DNA from: a virus
Direction: 5' to 3' (one strand)
IMG/VR virus record: IMGVR_UViG_3300046006_005339
Span: 1 to 24,305 of that record
Length of the DNA stretch: 24,305 nucleotides
Part shown: one piece after another, positions 22,590 to 24,305 of the stretch
How the letters are laid out: every line of letters starts with the position of its first letter
How positions within the stretch are numbered: the first letter of the stretch is position 1
Notes under the pieces: generated by a model
Database searches by the model: none
Told to the model about the DNA's origin: nothing
Seen by the model: only the letters and a program-made list of their open reading frames with translations
Program-made: the position numbers and the translations under genes

Positions 22590-22862
22590 ATGGAAGCCGA
22601 AGCTATTAAACAAGCCTTACGTGCCAAGGGTTTCACCTTTGCATTAGTGGGCGAAGCCATCCAGGTTAACGCCAATGTCGTCAGTGCGGTCTGTTACCGC
22701 CGCACCACCTCTAACCCAGTCGCCCAGGCCATTGCCAAGGCATTGGACAAACCTATCACAGAAGTTTTCCCCGACGTTGTCAGCTATCAGCAACCGCGCT
22801 TACCTCGTGGTGCCGACCGGGCAGCCAAGGCTGCAGAACTACAACAACTGCTGGCCTCGTAG
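22590..22862 (+). CDS. Ner-like DNA-binding regulator
   Basis: A 90-residue protein of the Ner/Nlp (HTH_35) type, starting MEAEAIKQALRAKGFTFALV. The helix-turn-helix includes VGEAIQVNANVVSAVCYRR (about 20-38), followed by VAQAIAKALDKPITEVFPDV, the conserved end of the domain. In Mu, Ner shuts off early and repressor promoters and favours lytic growth. The tail after residue 68 is basic and helical (GADRAAKAAELQQLLAS). It is the first gene of the rightward early operon; AGAGG lies 7 bases before the ATG. The divergent repressor and the TTGTGCACAA operator complete a Mu-like switch. Confidence 0.85.
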   Translation: MEAEAIKQALRAKGFTFALVGEAIQVNANVVSAVCYRRTTSNPVAQAIAKALDKPITEVFPDVVSYQQPRLPRGADRAAKAAELQQLLAS

Positions 22863-22924
22863 GGCCCGAGCAACCAACACAACGCAAATTCAGGCATTGA
22901 TAAAGGGACGACAGGAGTCGGCTT

Positions 22925-23278
22925 ATGTTGAACGCAATAGTTAAACCACCACACCAACTGCTCCAAGACAGCGTCATTGCTGTAGAGCATCACACCAATC
23001 TGCCAGGCTCGGCTGGCTGGGCTCAGTGCAATCAGGGACTGCACCAAGCGGCGTATTTGCACAATATCCAGTTTGTCTGGAGCCCTGCCGGCGACCTCTG
23101 GCAGGCACAACCACAAACGAAGCTGTGCATGTACCGGCAGTTCATCCGGATCTTGTTGTGTCCGCGTCATATGGTCCTCGCTGAGTGTGTGCAAATGAAC
23201 ACCTTCAGCCTGAGCGTGAAGCGCTATCCAATCAATCTGGATTTTTGGATCCACATTCGATCTGGAGTGATCCAATGA
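22925..23278 (+). CDS. Uncertain 117-residue early protein
   Basis: The ATG at 22925 has AGGAG 7 bases upstream, and the end overlaps the next gene as ATGA, both typical of this operon. The product starts MLNAIVKPPHQLLQDSVIAV, is rich in His, Gln and Trp and contains few acidic residues. A competing reading frame on the opposite strand (22787-23356) has a more protein-like composition, so confidence is limited. No family is recognised. If real, the protein is co-expressed with the Ner-like and CII-like regulators. Confidence 0.45.
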   Translation: MLNAIVKPPHQLLQDSVIAVEHHTNLPGSAGWAQCNQGLHQAAYLHNIQFVWSPAGDLWQAQPQTKLCMYRQFIRILLCPRHMVLAECVQMNTFSLSVKRYPINLDFWIHIRSGVIQ

Positions 23279-23760
23279 GCAGATCAAATTGGAACCACCT
23301 GGTGCCACAGTCATTGTCTGCCGCACTGCAGCTGAATAAAGACTTTGCGATATCAACCAAGCAAATGTCTGTGCCGCGCATTGCCGACCGCATCGGTTGC
23401 AGCACTGACAGCCTTTACAAGTACCTGGGCGGCGCCACGATGCCGGCCAACCTGCTGATCCCGTTTATGGAAGCCTGCCACCGGGTGTACCCGCTTCAGT
23501 ACATGGCACATAGCCTGAACCTACTGCTGATCCCGATGCCTCGTGGCCGCAAGGCTGAACATAAAACACTGGTGCAACTGAACATGTTTTGCAGCCAGGT
23601 GATGGCCCTGATGCTGTCGCTGCAAAGCGGCGAAGCCAACAGCAAGGATGTGGTGAATCACCTGACGCTACTGCTGGAAAGCATCGCCTACCACCGCGCC
23701 GAAGTGCAAAAGCAGGTGCAGCCGGAATTAGACCTTTTTGGGGGAAACCACCATGTCTGA
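23275..23760 (+). CDS. CII/CP76-like phage regulatory protein
   Basis: About 161 residues from the ATG at 23275 (MSRSNWNHLVPQSLSAALQL), preferred over upstream starts because GGAG lies 8 bases before it. The central part, VPRIADRIGCSTDSLYKYLG then ATMPANLLIPFMEACHRVYP and HSLNLLLIPMPRGRK, resembles the Phage_CP76 (phage regulatory CII) layout: a helix-turn-helix followed by a short helical segment and an L-x-x-PMP end. The C-terminal half is helical (FCSQVMALMLSLQSGEANSK), perhaps for oligomerisation. It would bind DNA to control early transcription. Similarity is by layout, so the family name is tentative. It overlaps both neighbouring genes. Confidence 0.6.
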   Translation: MSRSNWNHLVPQSLSAALQLNKDFAISTKQMSVPRIADRIGCSTDSLYKYLGGATMPANLLIPFMEACHRVYPLQYMAHSLNLLLIPMPRGRKAEHKTLVQLNMFCSQVMALMLSLQSGEANSKDVVNHLTLLLESIAYHRAEVQKQVQPELDLFGGNHHV

Positions 23761-24064
23761 AAACCAATATCTTTCCAACCAAATTTGCCGCGTGCTCCGG
23801 CTGGTCAAGCTAATGGCCGGCCATGAGACCACCGGCCTGACTCTGACCGAACTGGCTCAACGCCAGGACTGCAGCCCCAGCCAGGTGCTACGTGATCTGG
23901 CCAACCTCAAAGAAGAGGGTTTTGCCGAGCAACTGCCGAATGACGAGAAACGTTGGCGGCTGGGTTTTGCTTGCGCCCAAATCAGCAACCGGGTGCGGTT
24001 GCATCTGGATCAGGCACAGCTGCAACTGCAACAGGACATTACCAACTACAGCAGAATCGTTTAA
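23753..24064 (+). CDS. IclR-type winged-helix protein
   Basis: A 103-residue protein from the ATG at 23753 (MSENQYLSNQICRVLRLVKL), with a strong GGGGGA 7 bases upstream; it starts 8 bp inside the end of the previous gene. The N-terminal domain is an IclR-like winged helix: TGLTLTELAQRQDCSPSQVL (27-46), the recognition helix and LANLKEEGFAEQLPNDEKRW. The usual ligand-binding domain of IclR proteins is absent; only a short helix (RVRLHLDQAQLQLQQDI) follows. Short IclR-like proteins of this kind appear in early operons of Mu-like phages. It probably regulates phage or host transcription. Confidence 0.75.
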   Translation: MSENQYLSNQICRVLRLVKLMAGHETTGLTLTELAQRQDCSPSQVLRDLANLKEEGFAEQLPNDEKRWRLGFACAQISNRVRLHLDQAQLQLQQDITNYSRIV

Positions 24065-24075
24065 CAGGACACACC

Positions 24076-24305
24076 ATGAGCCACAGCAATAATAACGAAT
24101 TGGCGCTCAGCCCAGAGCAACAAAAAGCAGTGATCCAGACCAAGGAAGTGCTGGCTCAGATGGACCAAGTAATGCGCGAAATTGGGCAATTAGAAGCTTT
24201 TGATTTTATCAACAAACTACTGACCGTCAGCAGTTTGAAGATCCTTCAAAAAGTTAAAGAAACCAAGAGTTACAAGGGGTTGATATACAGAGCAGAAGAT
24301 GGAGT
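24076..24305 (+). CDS. Early operon protein of unknown function, cut by the right edge
   Basis: An open frame of 76 residues to the edge, with no stop. It starts MSHSNNNELALSPEQQKAVI; AGGA lies 8 bases before the ATG, 11 bp after the previous stop. The visible part is helical and charged (VLAQMDQVMREIGQLEAFDF, SLKILQKVKETKSYKGL). It continues the early operon, beyond which a transposable phage would carry its transposase genes. No family is recognised. Confidence 0.6.
   Translation, partial: MSHSNNNELALSPEQQKAVIQTKEVLAQMDQVMREIGQLEAFDFINKLLTVSSLKILQKVKETKSYKGLIYRAEDG

Noticed and set aside
1-24305. CRISPR arrays, tRNA or rRNA genes, insertion sequences
   Set aside because: No regularly spaced repeats, cloverleaf-like stretches, rRNA signatures, or transposase genes with terminal inverted repeats were seen. 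Transposase genes are expected only beyond the right edge.

Overview
The window is a stretch of a temperate, Mu-related prophage with a long non-contractile (siphovirus) tail, cut at both ends. The head genes are of the Mu type: DUF2730, a gp26-like winged helix, a DUF3486 small terminase, a gp28-like large terminase, a DUF935 portal, a gpF-like head morphogenesis protein and a gpT-like capsid. The tail genes are lambda-like: tail terminator, tail tube, a G/GT chaperone pair with a -1 frameshift, and a long tape measure. This mix is known from transposable siphophages such as B3 and D3112. The Ner-like regulator fits a transposable phage, but no transposase lies inside the window. The Sec signal, lipobox spanin, TraR/DksA protein and clear Shine-Dalgarno sites suggest a Gram-negative, probably gammaproteobacterial host. 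The species cannot be named from this sequence.

Layout. From 18.28 kb down to the left edge, one long late unit runs leftward (minus strand). In order it holds the lysis cassette (holin, Sec-exported transglycosylase, Rz with Rz1 embedded), a TraR-like protein, DUF2730, a winged helix, both terminase subunits, portal, gpF, an AbiGi-like accessory gene, a small protein, a protease-capsid fusion, the head-tail connector and closure proteins, a 46-residue protein, the tail tube, the frameshifting chaperones and the tape measure, which runs off the left end. Most junctions are 1-4 nt stop/start overlaps. Hairpins lie between terminase and portal, and a terminator-like hairpin lies behind the tail-tube gene.

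From 18.3 to 22.1 kb is an AT-richer accessory region. It holds a leftward pair consisting of a soluble protein with a RexA-like layout and a four-helix membrane protein with a coiled-coil tail. A further leftward three-helix membrane protein follows, then a rightward three-gene module (disordered peptide, five-helix membrane protein, single-helix anchored protein) that converges on the repressor gene.

From 22.07 kb to the right edge is the switch region. A leftward XRE-type repressor and a rightward early operon share about 110 bp that contain a strong sigma70-type promoter and TTGTGCACAA-like operators. The early operon encodes a Ner-like protein, an uncertain 117-residue protein, a CII/CP76-like regulator, an IclR-type winged helix and a protein cut by the right edge. 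Early and late genes therefore diverge from the middle, unlike Mu, where both read the same way.

The most interesting parts are the accessory modules. The RexA/RexB-like pair and the AbiGi-like gene are candidate phage-exclusion functions, and the ends of the two cassettes share a 19-bp sequence with one mismatch. The G/GT frameshift and the embedded Rz1 are short genes that ordinary ORF calling misses.
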